NCBI GenBank assembly: GCA_035610835.1
Contig: CM069459.1
Coordinates: 29,610,366 to 29,674,365, forward strand
Length of the DNA: 64,000 bases
Direction of reading: 5' to 3'
Source: Ophiura sarsii
Lineage: Eukaryota; Echinodermata; Ophiuroidea; Amphilepidida; Ophiuridae
Shown here in pieces: positions 34,230 through 47,500 of the stretch. Numbering within the stretch: position 1 is the first letter of the stretch; each line of letters begins with the position of its first letter. A model generated the notes under the pieces. That model ran no database searches. It was not told the DNA's origin and saw only the letters and a list, made by a program, of their open reading frames with translations. A program made the translations under genes and the position numbers.

Positions 34230-36165
34230 AGAGCCACTCCCAACAAATAAAGTTAACAATTTTGCTGTCAGCCTTCGGATATGAGAAAAGAATAGTCTTG
34301 ATCCAATCTCATTTGCCACACGCCGGAGTGTGTCATGTATAAATTATACACTCTTACAATATCTATTCTGGATTATCATACACTCATGAGACTATTAGCG
34401 GCCATTTTGGTGGCCATCTTGGATTTAAGATATGTTATTACAATGCATATATATGGGATATGAGTTATTAATGGTCTAATACATACATTCCAATGTTAAA
34501 ACTATACTTTCATCATACAGTTTGGTTGATATTATCCCATTTTATGGAATTCCGACAATTTGTACAGTCATTTTGGGACCCATTTTTAAAGTAATATGTT
34601 AACACAGCAAAAATACTAGATATGAGTTACTAGTGGTCTAATACATATATCCCATCATTACAACTATATTTTCATCATACATTTAGGTTGATATTATCCC
34701 ATTTTATGAAATTTGACAATTTTTGCAACAACTTTGGGACCCATTTTGGGGGCCATTTTGGATTTTTAACAATGTTAACAAAGCAAAAATACTAAATATG
34801 AGTTACTAGTGGTCTAACACATCCCATCGTTAAAATTATATGTTTATCACTCGGTTGAACTTCAACACTATAGATCCTACGTCTCCCTGATGAAGAGCCA
34901 GACCTGGTCGTCCATGCACATCATATACTTGAAGTACACAGCGCTTACTTGGTGACAAAGAAGGCATGATTCAAGAACGACATACGTATAGCCACTCTTG
35001 CTAAAGATCGCCGTGCATGGAGAAAAATGTAGTCGCCTGCTCCGCAGCCGTAGGATATGATGACGAGATCCTACGTAACAATATTTAATTATAAAGTTGT
35101 AAGGACATCTATTTTCTTTAATTTGAGATAGTACACGTGAAGATGGAATGAATACATGGAATATTAACACAGTTATGTGCCCAAAACCAAGACAAAGTCC
35201 GTTTTTCATGTTAACATTTTGTTCGTCTAACATGCAGCCTCGGACTAGCGACAGGCAAATTAAATTGATTAACTGATAGCGATAACTCACGGGTCGATAA
35301 TAAGATGAGGATTGTGGATGCTTCAATAGATCAACGCAGCCCTGTCACACTGTCCTGCATGTTCAAAACCCAAATCTAGAAATGCAAACTGCAATTTGAT
35401 TTATCCTTTTCAATGTAGCATTCTTAATTATTAACCGATCTTCTTGAACAATGTGTCAAATTACAGAGAAGGCATTTCTTTACAACTTTAACATTTAATA
35501 TTTTTACGATAGGAGCTATAGTTTTGAATTTAAGAGTATATTTATTACCGGGCCAGTTTCTTATTTTGAGGACTGTATAACATTATCTTAGTGTTGTAAC
35601 CGTCAATCAAATGCGCAACACACATGACAAAAAGAAGCAGTGAAATCATGTGGTTGGAAACTGCTTTTTAATTTAGTGGTAGACAATTTGCACTAATTTA
35701 AGTTGGGTTGTATTTTTTGTACACCCTGAGAAACAACAAAATCAGTAATTTATGACGCTATAGATAGTGCAAAGGATAATACAGACGAGTATTATTATTA
35801 TTATAATAATTTGTCATTAAGGCCATATAAAGTCACCTCAGCCGCAACTCTGAGACATGTGGGTGCCTTTTGTATACACTATAACAATATTGAATTATGT
35901 CCACCTAATTAATAGTCCTAATAATATAACACAATAATAATGCAAAATACTTATAGAGCGCCCCACAACAAAAGGCGCTGTCACACCTAGCCGATTTGGC
36001 TCGCCGTAGCTATACCATGTATACCGAAGCACAAATTTGGCGATTTTCGGGGATCGCCAAATTTTCGGGGATCGCCTGTGTGGCAAATGAGATTGGATCA
36101 AGACTATTTTTTTCTCATGTCCGAAGGCTGACAGCAAATTTATTGTTAACTTTATTTGTTGGAAG
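34230..36165. mobile_element. Element with ~100-bp inverted ends and nested MITE fragments
   Basis: 'Caacaaataaagttaacaat' to 'aatctcatttgccacac' (34237-34321) is inverted at 36079-36165. Inside are a piece of the ATGGCCGCC foldback family (about 34340-34860) and a CAGTCATCA-family end (to 35575). Open frames on these arms are not genes. Confidence 0.7.
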
Positions 36166-36514
36166 GCGTATAGTAGGGCGGGCGTGAATAGGGAAGGTAT
36201 TTTGTTCAAATCGGCCATGGTCAAAATGTATTCCATTTGACCCCACATTATCAAATATGCACTTTAAAAAGAAATCGGAGGGGGTCTTCTGACCCCACCA
36301 CTACCCTCAATCCCCCTATAGGGAATACATGGTAAAATTGGCCAAATTGGTGTAGCAAAATCAAGTTTCGACCTAGAACAAATTGATTTTTTTTCTTCTT
36401 CAGCACAATGTATTCCTATAAGGTAGGCCTACCCATAATGACATACTAAAAGTCTGAAAATATCAGAGTGGTAGAAATATGACTCATTTGCATAAACTTA
36501 AAATGGCCGCTAAA

Positions 36515-38557
36515 CTACACAATATTGCACGCTCCACCACCACCGCGTTGTTTTTGTTTTGGCTGTTTTTTTCGCCCTCGTCCGTCGACGGTGTGAGGAG
36601 AATCGGTAGTCTTTTGCGGAGGTCGAAAACCAGAATGCGCTCCACCACCGCCGCGTTGTTTTTGTTTGGGCTGCTGTTTTCGCCCTCGTCCGTCGACAGT
36701 ATGAGGAACCTCGGTAGTCTGTTGTGGCAGTCGAAAACCAAAATACGCTCCACCACCGCCGCGTTGTTTTTGTTTTGGCTGCTGTTTTCGCCCTCGTCCA
36801 TCGACAGTGTGGGGAACCTCGTTAATCTGTTGTGGCAGACGAAAACCAGAATGCGCTCCACCACCGCCGCGTTGTTTTTGTTCTGGCTGCTCGTCTCGCC
36901 CTCGTCCGTCAATAGTGTGAGGAACCTCGGTAGTCTGTTGCGGTGGTCGAAAACCAGAATGCGCTCCACCTCCGCCGCGTTGTTTTAGTTCTGGCTGTTC
37001 TTCTCGCCCTTGTCCGTCGACAGTGTGAGGAACCTCGGTAGCAAGTTGAGTCGGTCCAAAACCAGCATTCGCTCCACCTCCGCCGCGTTGTTTATGTTCT
37101 GGCTGCTCGTCTCGCCCTCGTCCGTCAATAGTGTGAGGAACCTCGGTAGTCTGTTGCGGCGGTCGAAAACCAGAATGCGCTCCACCACCACCACGTTGTT
37201 TTTGTTCTGGCTGCTCTTCTCGCCCCCGTCCGTCGACAGTGTGAGGAACATCGATAGTCTGTTGCGGCGGTCGAAAACCAGAATGCGCTTCTCGCCCTCG
37301 TCCGTCGACAATGTGAGGAACCTCGGTAGTCTGTTGCGGCGGTCCAAAACCAGAATGCGCTCCACCACCACCGCGTTGTTTTTGTTCTGGCTGCTCTTCT
37401 CGCCCTCGTCCGTCGACAGTGTGAGGAACATCGGTAGTCTGTTGTGGAGGTCGAAAATCAAAATGCGCTCCACCACCGCCGCGTCGATTTTGTTCTGGCT
37501 GCTCCTCTCGCCCTCGTCCGTCGACAATGTGAGGAACTTGTACCTCGGTAGTATGTTGCGGCGGTAAACCAGAATGCGCTCCACCACCGCCGCGTTGTTT
37601 TTGTTCTGGCTGCTCTTCTCGCCCGTCGAGAGTGTGATACACATCGGTAGTCTGTTGCGGCGGGTAGTTTTTATTATAACCAGGCTGCACCTGCAATGGA
37701 AGACTTCTGTCATTATCAATTGGTTGCCTACCAGCGGAATATTGTGGCTGTCCTTGGGCTTGCGGGGAATGAGGTTGACCTTGGAACTGAAGGGATTTGG
37801 GCCGGCCCTTGAATTTTGGAGACTGAGGCCGTTCATGTGACTGAGGAGGTTCATACGGTCTCTTTAATTTTGGCGCCATTTCGTTATCAAATTGAAAACC
37901 GTTATTGTCTACTCCCAAGTGCGGGCCGTGGTCTGCCGAATGTTTGTCGCGTGGGAGAGTCCGCCTGCGCATGGACTGTCTTACAGCGGAGGTTATTCGG
38001 AATGAAGACTTCCTCTCTTCTCGATTCCAGGTCACGCAGAGAAGAAACCAAAGGCGGTACAGTTGGAGCATAATTACTATCATATTCTTTAAGGTGAAAA
38101 ATAGCAGTCCTTGATCAAACACCTGGTATATGATAATGAGGTAGAGCCGCATTCCGAGAAATGGCCCATCTTGCATGATTATCACAAGAATTATCGCCCA
38201 CACCTCGGGACATCGCTGCACCAGCGTATCGTTACTACTTTGCGACGAACTCCCCTTATCTTCTTTAGGACTTAGCTCCAGTGGAAACATCAACAGACTT
38301 ACAGACCAGATAATCAACATTATAAGCACGACCGTTTTGTCGCAGCTGACCTGTTCTGTTTGGACACCTTCGGCGAGGAATTCAATGATATCAGCGGCGG
38401 CACCGATAGATCCTAGCAGCACGTTAGCGAGCATCTCACGCGACATTTCGCCATGGGGTAGCAGCCATCTGCCGACCACTAGAAGAAACACCATACCCTG
38501 CTCCAAACCCAGTGACCAATTGATTGATCCCAAATCAAAGCTTTGATCAAAGTCTGT
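36515..38557 (-). CDS. TMEM26-like copy B, exon 3 with repeat tail and stop
   Basis: The acceptor 'aattacag' is followed by TDFDQSFDLGSINW. The core helices lie between about 38557 and 38025, a proline/glutamine-rich linker follows to about 37664, and the 108-bp coding repeats fill 37663-36518. Stop at 36515-36517. An ORF call starting at 38533 uses a TTG inside this exon. Confidence 0.94.
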   Translation of the reverse strand, partial: TDFDQSFDLGSINWSLGLEQGMVFLLVVGRWLLPHGEMSREMLANVLLGSIGAAADIIEFLAEGVQTEQVSCDKTVVLIMLIIWSVSLLMFPLELSPKEDKGSSSQSSNDTLVQRCPEVWAIILVIIMQDGPFLGMRLYLIIIYQVFDQGLLFFTLKNMIVIMLQLYRLWFLLCVTWNREERKSSFRITSAVRQSMRRRTLPRDKHSADHGPHLGVDNNGFQFDNEMAPKLKRPYEPPQSHERPQSPKFKGRPKSLQFQGQPHSPQAQGQPQYSAGRQPIDNDRSLPLQVQPGYNKNYPPQQTTDVYHTLDGREEQPEQKQRGGGGAHSGLPPQHTTEVQVPHIVDGRGREEQPEQNRRGGGGAHFDFRPPQQTTDVPHTVDGRGREEQPEQKQRGGGGAHSGFGPPQQTTEVPHIVDGRGREAHSGFRPPQQTIDVPHTVDGRGREEQPEQKQRGGGGAHSGFRPPQQTTEVPHTIDGRGRDEQPEHKQRGGGGANAGFGPTQLATEVPHTVDGQGREEQPELKQRGGGGAHSGFRPPQQTTEVPHTIDGRGRDEQPEQKQRGGGGAHSGFRLPQQINEVPHTVDGRGRKQQPKQKQRGGGGAYFGFRLPQQTTEVPHTVDGRGRKQQPKQKQRGGGGAHSGFRPPQKTTDSPHTVDGRGRKKQPKQKQRGGGGACNIV

Positions 38558-41500
38558 CTGTAATTATCAAGTGAAAATCATTTAAGTTATATTAATATAG
38601 GATTATGTCTAAAGTATATTTAACCTCATCTGGACAGTGACGTATAGGCATAATAAACCTATCAGTTATAAGACGCACTATACGACCCCGGGAGAGGTGC
38701 GTCGTTTACTACCACATTCTTGACGGAGGGTACGTCAGTGGCAGCCTTTGGTCCGTCACGAAATTGACGAAGGGTTGGTCAATGTCCGTCACTTTACATG
38801 GGTGCGTCACAGTGTACATCATTTTTACAAACAACAAAATACGAACTTTATAATTTAAATAATTGCCATACTATACAAACCACCAACCAGGCTTTACTTT
38901 ACGGCAAACATCACTTTTCCGATATATTGCATGTTCTAAAATCACTCGATCGCCGTGCAAGTGTGCAAGAGTTTGGCAAACGGAAAAAAACAAGGAACCG
39001 ACAGTTGACAAAGAACCTTTCATTCTGAGAGTACTGTAACATATAATATAGGGAATCAGCATTGCGCTATACCACTCAAGCGCAGAACAGTCTAACCACA
39101 GCAGAGGTAGGAGGACAGGATCATGTAGGAAAACAAATCGCCAACGGGGATGCGTCATATGGTCAGTCAAAATTAACCAATGGTGCGTCACAAAATTGAC
39201 AAAGGTCCGTCACTTTTTTAACACAGGGTGCGTCATGGTACATGAGAAGTTGACGCACCTCGGTAAAGTGACGCACCATTCCCGGGGGTCGTATAGTGCG
39301 TCTTACAACTGATAGGTGTAACCTTAGGGAGCAAATCAAAACTCGACCGCGCGGCAACCGGCGGTTCCGCCCGGTTGGACCGCATATCATTGTTTAGAAC
39401 AATAGAAACCGGCTGCAACCTCACGGAACTGCACGGAACCAGCGGTTGCCGGGCGGTCGAGTTTTGATGTGCTCCCTTAGGCCGAAATATTTTCGCATGC
39501 ATATGTATCATCCGTATGTCCTTCGTATGCATCGTAAACGATGTCAATGTTGGCTACACACAGAAAAAAAATTACATACGTTTACACAAGCTATGTTAAT
39601 ATAGAATTCCATAATTATTATGTAAACCTTTCACACAGTGCGATCTGTGAAAACCCGTCGGATGTCGCAAAATGTGAACTAGGGATTATGGGTAAAAAAA
39701 CCACAACAAACAAAAAACAAACGAAAAACTTCTTCTTTTTTTTAAAGATTTTTTTTAAAGAATATTAGTTTCCAATACTTTGTGTCATCATCTTTCATGA
39801 AATTTCACCTTTAAAAACTTACTTAAGTCACTTTTATTATTAACCTTATAATGTTATTATATTGAATTATGTATCTTTTTGGCCTGTTTTCATGATTTCT
39901 TGTTTTGTAGCTTTAATTTGATGACATCACAATCATCATTCACTGAGGCCTATAACCTTTTTTGTAGTGATCGTATAAAAATGATCGAAACAGTTCTGTA
40001 ATCAGCACAGTTTTAGCTTTCTTATGATATAAATATCTCCAATATGAAAAATGCCACCATGTGGCGGGTTTTCATAGATCGCGTCACTGTGTACAAAATA
40101 CACAAGTTATGTTATAACTTATGTATTTTGTACACAACTAAATTGTGTATTTTGTACACAAATACTGTGTGAAAGGTTTACATAATAATTCTATAAGTTC
40201 TATATTTAACATAATTATGTAAACATTTTTCTGTGTGTAGCTGAACCCCGGATTCCATATTTCGGAACACTTGTATCATCCAGTGGTTCTCAACCTCTTA
40301 TCTGGGTCGCGACCCCAATTGGGGTCGCGACGCACATTTTGTGGGGTCGCGGACTAGCCTAATTTAACAAAAATAAAATGCTAATGTTGTATCATAGTAA
40401 CATATGTGACTTTGTTCTGTGAGGGGTCGCGCTCTGATGCTAGTTTCTGGAATGGGGTCACCAAAAGGAAAAGTTTGGGAACCACTGATAGGTCCAATAA
40501 GGCTGTTATGTTTACAACAGCACGTGTTTGAAAATATGGCTGGAAGACCCATATCTTTTGAACACTTTCACTACAATCAATTCTATTTTGAGGAGAAATT
40601 TGAAAAAGGTATCACCAAAAATGTTTGGAAACATGTGAACACTAATATCTTAAGACCCCATTTGTTACATTTTTGTACATTTCTAATGCACGGTCTATTG
40701 TTTCAAAAATATGAACATACAGGGTGTCCCCAAAAAAACCGTGCACGTGTTTACCCAACTTATTGACCATGAACTTCTAGAATTTGGTGTAACAATTGTA
40801 TACATATTGATAGACCAAACGCTTAGCTTTCATATGCCGTTTATTTCATCTAATTTAGTTTTGTCAATCCTGAGATATGATCAATTATTTAAAGCTACCT
40901 AAAATCAACTTTGTGCCACTTTTACAGAAGAATGCTTAAGACATAAGCATTAAAACCCTCGTCCTCCTAAGGGAGGGTGGTCGCCGATTGCGCTAAAACG
41001 CAAAGAACAGTGACCTAACATGTAAGGCGTACTGTACAGGTGATCGCTTTTACATCCCCCGCGCTCATTTTGACGAAAACAAATTGAGGGTGACACCTTA
41101 CCCGGGGGTAGGGTAAGCCGTCAAAGTCCGATAATAGGGGGTGATGGGGGGTTGCCACCTTACAATTTTTTAAATCGCCATTTTGACAAATATTTGAATT
41201 TCCCTCACTTATAAGCAAAAAACAGGGTGAAATTCCGATATTTGGAACTTTTTTAGAGAATATTTCTATTTTGGCCTATATTTCACTGTCCAGCGAATAC
41301 GGCGGGATTTTGAGGTCGGCCATGTTTGGTGACGGGTGGGGGGGGGGGGGGGGGGGGGGGGGGTGGGGGTGGGGGTCATTATGACGTCATGCGTGGGATG
41401 TTTGTACTTGTTTTGGTATGTATGGTTAGAGGGAACCTCTAGCTATACCGTGGTACCCAAATAAGCAAGCTCTGCATTTCGGATTGGATTTTTTAGGGGG

Positions 41501-44500
41501 TGGTAACAACCCACCCCACACCACCTCCTCTCAGGAGTAACCCTTTATATTCATTGCAAACTGTAAAGTGGCACAAAGTCGATTTTAGGTAGCTTTAGTT
41601 AATTGGTCATATCTCAAGATTGACAAAACCAAATCAGATGAAATAAACGGCATATTGAAAGCTAAGCGTTTAGTCTATCAATTTGTATACAATTGTTACA
41701 CCTAATTTTAGAAGTTCATGGTCAATAAGTTGGGTAAACACGTGCACGGTTTTTTTGAGACACCCTGTACTGCAAGTCACGAGTGGCGAATCACCCTGGC
41801 TGGGAGATTCACCTAAATGGGGTCTACTGTCACATAGTGGTTGTATAGAGGACCATCTGGGTACACCCCGTGTGTGATCTCAAATCCCCTTATTGAAATA
41901 TTATTGTCACCAAGTTAAGTTGAGATTGAAGTAGGACTTTTCATATGAGAGGGAGGGCCCTTAAGTTGTGAACAAATGGGTCAAAGGTCATGTGGGGTCA
42001 TTACAGGTTAATCCGGGTATATCCCATGTATCATCCCAAGTCCCCTTACCCAATGATTATTGTCACTAAGTTTGGTTGATATTGAAGTTTGACTTTTCAT
42101 ATGAGAGCCCTAAAGAGCAATAAGTGCAGTTTAAAGTGTTGACAAATTAGGGTTAAAGGTCATGTAGTGGTCACTAGATGTCACTCAGTGTACACCTCAT
42201 GAACATCTCAAGTTCCCTTACCTAAAGATTATTGTCACCAAGTTTGGCCAAGATTAAAGTCTTATTTTACATGAGAGCCCTAACAAGTAATAAATGTAGT
42301 TTACAGTGTTGACAAAATTTGGGTCAAAGGTTACGTAGGGATCATTAGAGGTCAATGTGTACACCTTATGAGCACTTCAAGCCTCCTTACCCCAAGAATA
42401 TTGGCTGGCATTGAAGTCTGACTTTAAGCGAGAGCCCAAAACAGCAGCAATAAGTTCAGTTCAGAGTGTTGGCAAAATGGGGTGAAGGGTCATGTAGGGT
42501 TCATTAGAGGTCAATCTGTGTACACCAATGAGAATCTGGAGTCCCCTCCCAACCTATTGTTACCAAGTATGGTTGGGATTGAAATCTGACTTTTCATCTG
42601 AGAGCACTGAACAGGCTCAACCTAACCAAAAAGGCTATACATTCACCCCCCCCCCCCCCCCACCCCCACACACACACATATACTTTACCCTTCATATGCA
42701 TGCTGTCTCTCACATATACGAAAAAGTCAGCGAGTTTAGGCCTCAGTACCTGTTTCCATTTCATCACTCTCTACGCGGCTATTAGTTTTAACATAAAAAA
42801 GATTTTCAAAAACCTTTCCCAACATTCAAAGTCGTATCTCAAGAATTATTGAACCAATACTAAAAGCACGTTTGTACTTCTTTTAATGCATTTCTCATAG
42901 TAATTCCAAATGGTGATGAAATTAAACAATGACTCTTTTGAAATATTTTATGACATTTTGGAAGCGTCGTCTGCCGAGTAGAGAGTGTTATGACATGTAT
43001 GACGAGACTATGACTTACCCCAGGAATAGAAAGCCGAGTGATGGTGTGATTATTTTCGAACAGTGAACATGGTGCGTCGTTTTTCTGATTATTCTGATAA
43101 TCTATTCGTTTGTCTAATAGAGACCACTCCAGCAAACACAGTGTAGGCACAGTTCCAGCTAGGTAGATAAAAACGCAAGGGTTGAACCTGAGTATTGATA
43201 AGAGAAAAATAATCAAATTTTTAAGTAGGCCTGTTGACTATAATTTAATTTATAGCATCACAAAGAGAAATACCATAGAACTCCCACTCCTAGAGTGCGT
43301 AGTAGGCCTACACTGCGATCAAACATTCATGAGTCATAGCCACCTTACGCTACTAATTTCTTCCAGTCGCAGGTCGTGGCGATTTGGAGTCGCTCGAGTG
43401 GATTATGAAACACAAATCGTTCATACTGCTACTTGTCAGTCGAACGACCGAGTTGGATTGAAGTCACGTATACATAGCGATTGCGCCTAGCGACCTGTCC
43501 CGATTCTTAGCAAAACGCGTGCGGTCGCTGCTTTCTTCGTTTGAACTACAAATGACGTGAAGCACGGGTCAACGGGAACGACCTGGCCTCGTTTAGCGAC
43601 CTAAGTATGTGATAATCATGGGCCAATCATCATAGAACGCGACGATTTGACGATTCCAGCGCATGCGTGGACATAGCCTAATGACTACCTGCTGGTATCG
43701 ATAAGTTTTGAGCGCTATTTCTGAATCAAACACGATGATACCCCAACCCTTACAGAGGCATAATTCAGAACGCCCTCATACAAATATCTAACAATAGGTC
43801 TTCAATTACGAGGCCATAGTATGAACAAACGTATAAGATAATACGTCTAAGGTCATATGTATATAGAACGTCTAAGATAACTTATTACACGTCGAAGATG
43901 AGCAAATACAGTTTACAAATAGGGTATATTCCGTATAGCATAAGCTTTTAAGATATCTTAGACGTGTAACCTTACACGTTTTACGCACGTGTATTAAACC
44001 TGCCACGTTCTACGTGTAACCTGACACGTACTTCGTGTTACCTTACGCGTATACTACGTGTTACCTTAGACGTTTAATTATACACATTTTGTTTATATAT
44101 ACAATTTGGCCACCCATATTCAATTATTTGAGTTGCAGTATATAGACCATTTCAAATCCGAATATATACATTTCCGAATGCTTCCGATTAGCCGAGTGAT
44201 CTGACGCTCGGTTACATGACCCGAGTGTCAGCTCACAGGTCATGTACATGTGCCGGAGAAAAACAAACGTGTTTTTCACCCGTCTGGTCGTGTGGTAGAT
44301 TGCGCTGGTGTTGGTGATAGAATAGATTGTATCCCTCACAAAGTTGATGTTGCGGCATTTCAGTAACAAAAAAACGTTGAGATAAAAGAGATTTGGGGTA
44401 ATATTTTCACTTTTTACCGTCTGCTCGATACATTTGGAATTTGCCGGTCAACGCCTTAGTTGATAAAAAACCAAAATAGTCTCGTTCCACGGTTTACTTC

Positions 44501-47500
44501 TCATGTGTTCACGCGTGTATGTAAACATAGTAAATCACTAGGCGGACAACCAACTAGGGCAATGCTGTGAATGCGATCAACTGTTGCGAAGAACGCGCAA
44601 CGCACCTACTCCACACGTGACCTGTTTTTCCGAAGATTTCCGATCTCAATTTGAAATGGTCTATAGGCGGAGCTTAATATGTGTCAATTGAATGCGCAGC
44701 AACATAACCATTTTGACCATTCCAATTGGACAAAATGCAAGTGTTAAAGGTAGATGACCCGATCACAATTTCGTAACACAGAATTATTTCAAACATACGG
44801 AGATTTTCATATCATATGAAAGCTCGTATTTTTCTCATCATCATACTGAAATTTGACGGCCTAAATCTGTATAATTACGGAGAAATCGATGAAATAACGT
44901 CGAATTACCGCGAATGGTGGTAACCACCGATATAGTTTGTGTACTACTCAATGGGTACAGTTCACAGCATCTTGTGCGTCTAAAATAAGAACCATTAGAG
45001 CTATGCAACTCAAACTTGGAACACGACTTTTTTAAGGATGACCTTTCATGTAGAATAGAAAACTTCAAGTTGAAAATCGGAATGTGATCGGGTCATCTAC
45101 CTTTAATGTCAAAATATTAGATTATTAAACACATGTCAAAATGTCCCAAATTCATAATCTGAAAAATATTGTTGTTGACAACATCATAAAAGCTGTGTGA
45201 GGCAATGGGTATTTAATAAAACAATCATGACAGTTACACACAAATTGTTATGTAACACGTATAAAAGTTAAAGGCATATTATGTGATCTTTTCCAGGGAG
45301 CGCCCTCTATTCATGATTTTTTTAGAAAGCAGATTTTCTTGCAGATTTACATTTCTGATCATAAATCGTACTTACATTCCAAGTTACAGAGCGATACGAT
45401 TCCTAATTACCTCAAAATCATGGTTTTAGAGTGAATCTGAAAAAAGTCCTTTTTTGTACCAATGTACCTTTTTTTGTACCAATGTACCTTTTTTGGGTAC
45501 CAATGTACCTTTTTTTGTTACTAATGTACCTTTTTTTGTGAAAACGCCCCCCACCTACCCCAATTTTCGAAAAACACCCCATTTCCCATTTTGAAAAGCG
45601 TTTTTTGGGGCCGTTTGGGACCCCCCCCCCCCCCCCCCCCCCCTCTCAAAATTGTCTTAGATGACTAAAAAAAATTGGGGGCAACCTTTTACGATTTTTT
45701 TGTTGTACCAATGTACCTTTTCAAAAAAATACGCCCCCCCCCCTAAAAAAATCCTGCTTACGGGCCTGGATAAAAGGGTGAGACTAGAAATGGGCAAGAC
45801 CATTTGTAATGAAATATTGATGGAACAAGTAGCGGTGTGTGCCAAACTTGTTTCAAAACAACAATAACAATTTATGTCATTGTTAAATTTGTAGCTATAA
45901 TAATTTTTCACTTAAAAGTGATATATTTGTTATCAAGTATTTAAACTAGTCAGTGTTGTGTGTAACATTGATCTTGAGCTTTTTTATACATTTACTGTTG
46001 TTTAGTTGACCGTAACGCTACAAAACAGAATGCGAGAAAATAGAACGTTGATCAACAGCTTAACTATCGAACCCATCAAAATATTTGATTTAATCGCGGG
46101 AAAATCTAACTCAAATGTGCTCAGATCTTGCATTATTGGGCTATCCCGTACATGCGCAATAGACACACTGCACACATACGGAATGAGCTGTGAAATACTT
46201 CACGGGGCTACAAACACGGCATTGCCGCATTGTATTGTACACATGATGTCCGCAATACTTTTCTGACAATTTTTCCTTCAAATATTCGCACAGATTTCGC
46301 TATCTATAGGCCTAATAAGTATAAAAAAAAGGCTAAAATGTGTCAACATTTTCATAAAACGGATTGACAAACGTTTGAAAGCAAAACAAAAACAGGTTCT
46401 ACAAACACTCACCTCATAATTCGAGGGTGAGCGCCAGAAGGCCGTAACTAAAAATGCTATTTTGAGATATTAAATCAACTTTCAAATATTTGGGACTCAT
46501 TACGATACACTGTAGCACTCAACTTATAACTCTAATTTTAGTCAAATTAAGAGTGTTTATGAGTTATCTCTTTGTGGTTCTGAACATCTAGGTTATATGG
46601 AATTTTTTTGGTACCAAAATATCAATTTGCCAAAGTTGAGTTACGGCCTTCTCCCAGTAAACACAAAACGTTTTCAAAACGTTTTGAATTGGGTTTAATT
46701 AGGTTTTGTTTTTGTGAAACGTTTTTAAAACGTCTTAAAAACGTTCCAGTTTCAAAGCATGTTTTTTTTATTGCAAAACGTTTTGTCAAAACGTTATAAA
46801 AACGTTAAATTAAAGTTTTCACACTACTTATAAACGAACATATGATTGAAACGAAATCAAAACGTTTATAGAACGTTATATTACAGACCTAAATTAAACC
46901 TAATATTATGGTCCTGGACCATAAGTTTCGTTTTTTACGAAACGTTTTAGAAAACGTTTTGGTTAAAACGTAGGCAATTCCACGCATGCGCGACTTACCT
47001 GGGTTATATTGGTTTGGTAACACTATGGATTGTATATTTATTTATTTTCATATAGTTATTCGATCTGCAACATGCATCATTTCATAGTTAAATGGCAAAT
47101 AAGAACATTACTTCACAAACACATGAACAATTTTGTTGGAGAATGTTAATGAAAAGCCAAATTAATGAATTGTTCTTTAAATTGCCAGTTAATTATCAAT
47201 TAATTATCAATTATCTAATATTAGTTTTCAAAACGTTTTAAATTGGGTTTAATTAAGTTTCGTGTTTTTAAAACGTTTTTAAAACGTGTTAAACATGGTT
47301 ATTTTCACGTTATATTAACGTTTTCAAAACGTTACATGGAAACGTTATTAAAACCCATAAAAAACTCCACACATATACGTTTTTAATACGTAATATTAAA
47401 ACGTTTTTTTCACCAACTTGAAACGTATTTTTAACGTTTAAAAACCGTAAAATGGCCAGCTGGGCTGGCGCTCAACCCTTGACATAGTGCAAGGATCCGG

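Noticed and set aside
35895..36254. 119-codon minus-strand frame upstream of the copy B array
   Set aside because: Overlaps the inverted-repeat arm 36079-36165; no domain and no splice link to copy B.
36479..37567. Plus-strand repeat membrane protein (ALFLFWLLFSPSSVDS)
   Set aside because: Shadow frame of the coding minisatellite of copy B; the minus-strand frame continues a recognised TMEM26 core.
36985..37854. 289-codon minus-strand frame
   Set aside because: Alternative frame of the same array and linker; overlaps the supported exon 3 and has no family match.
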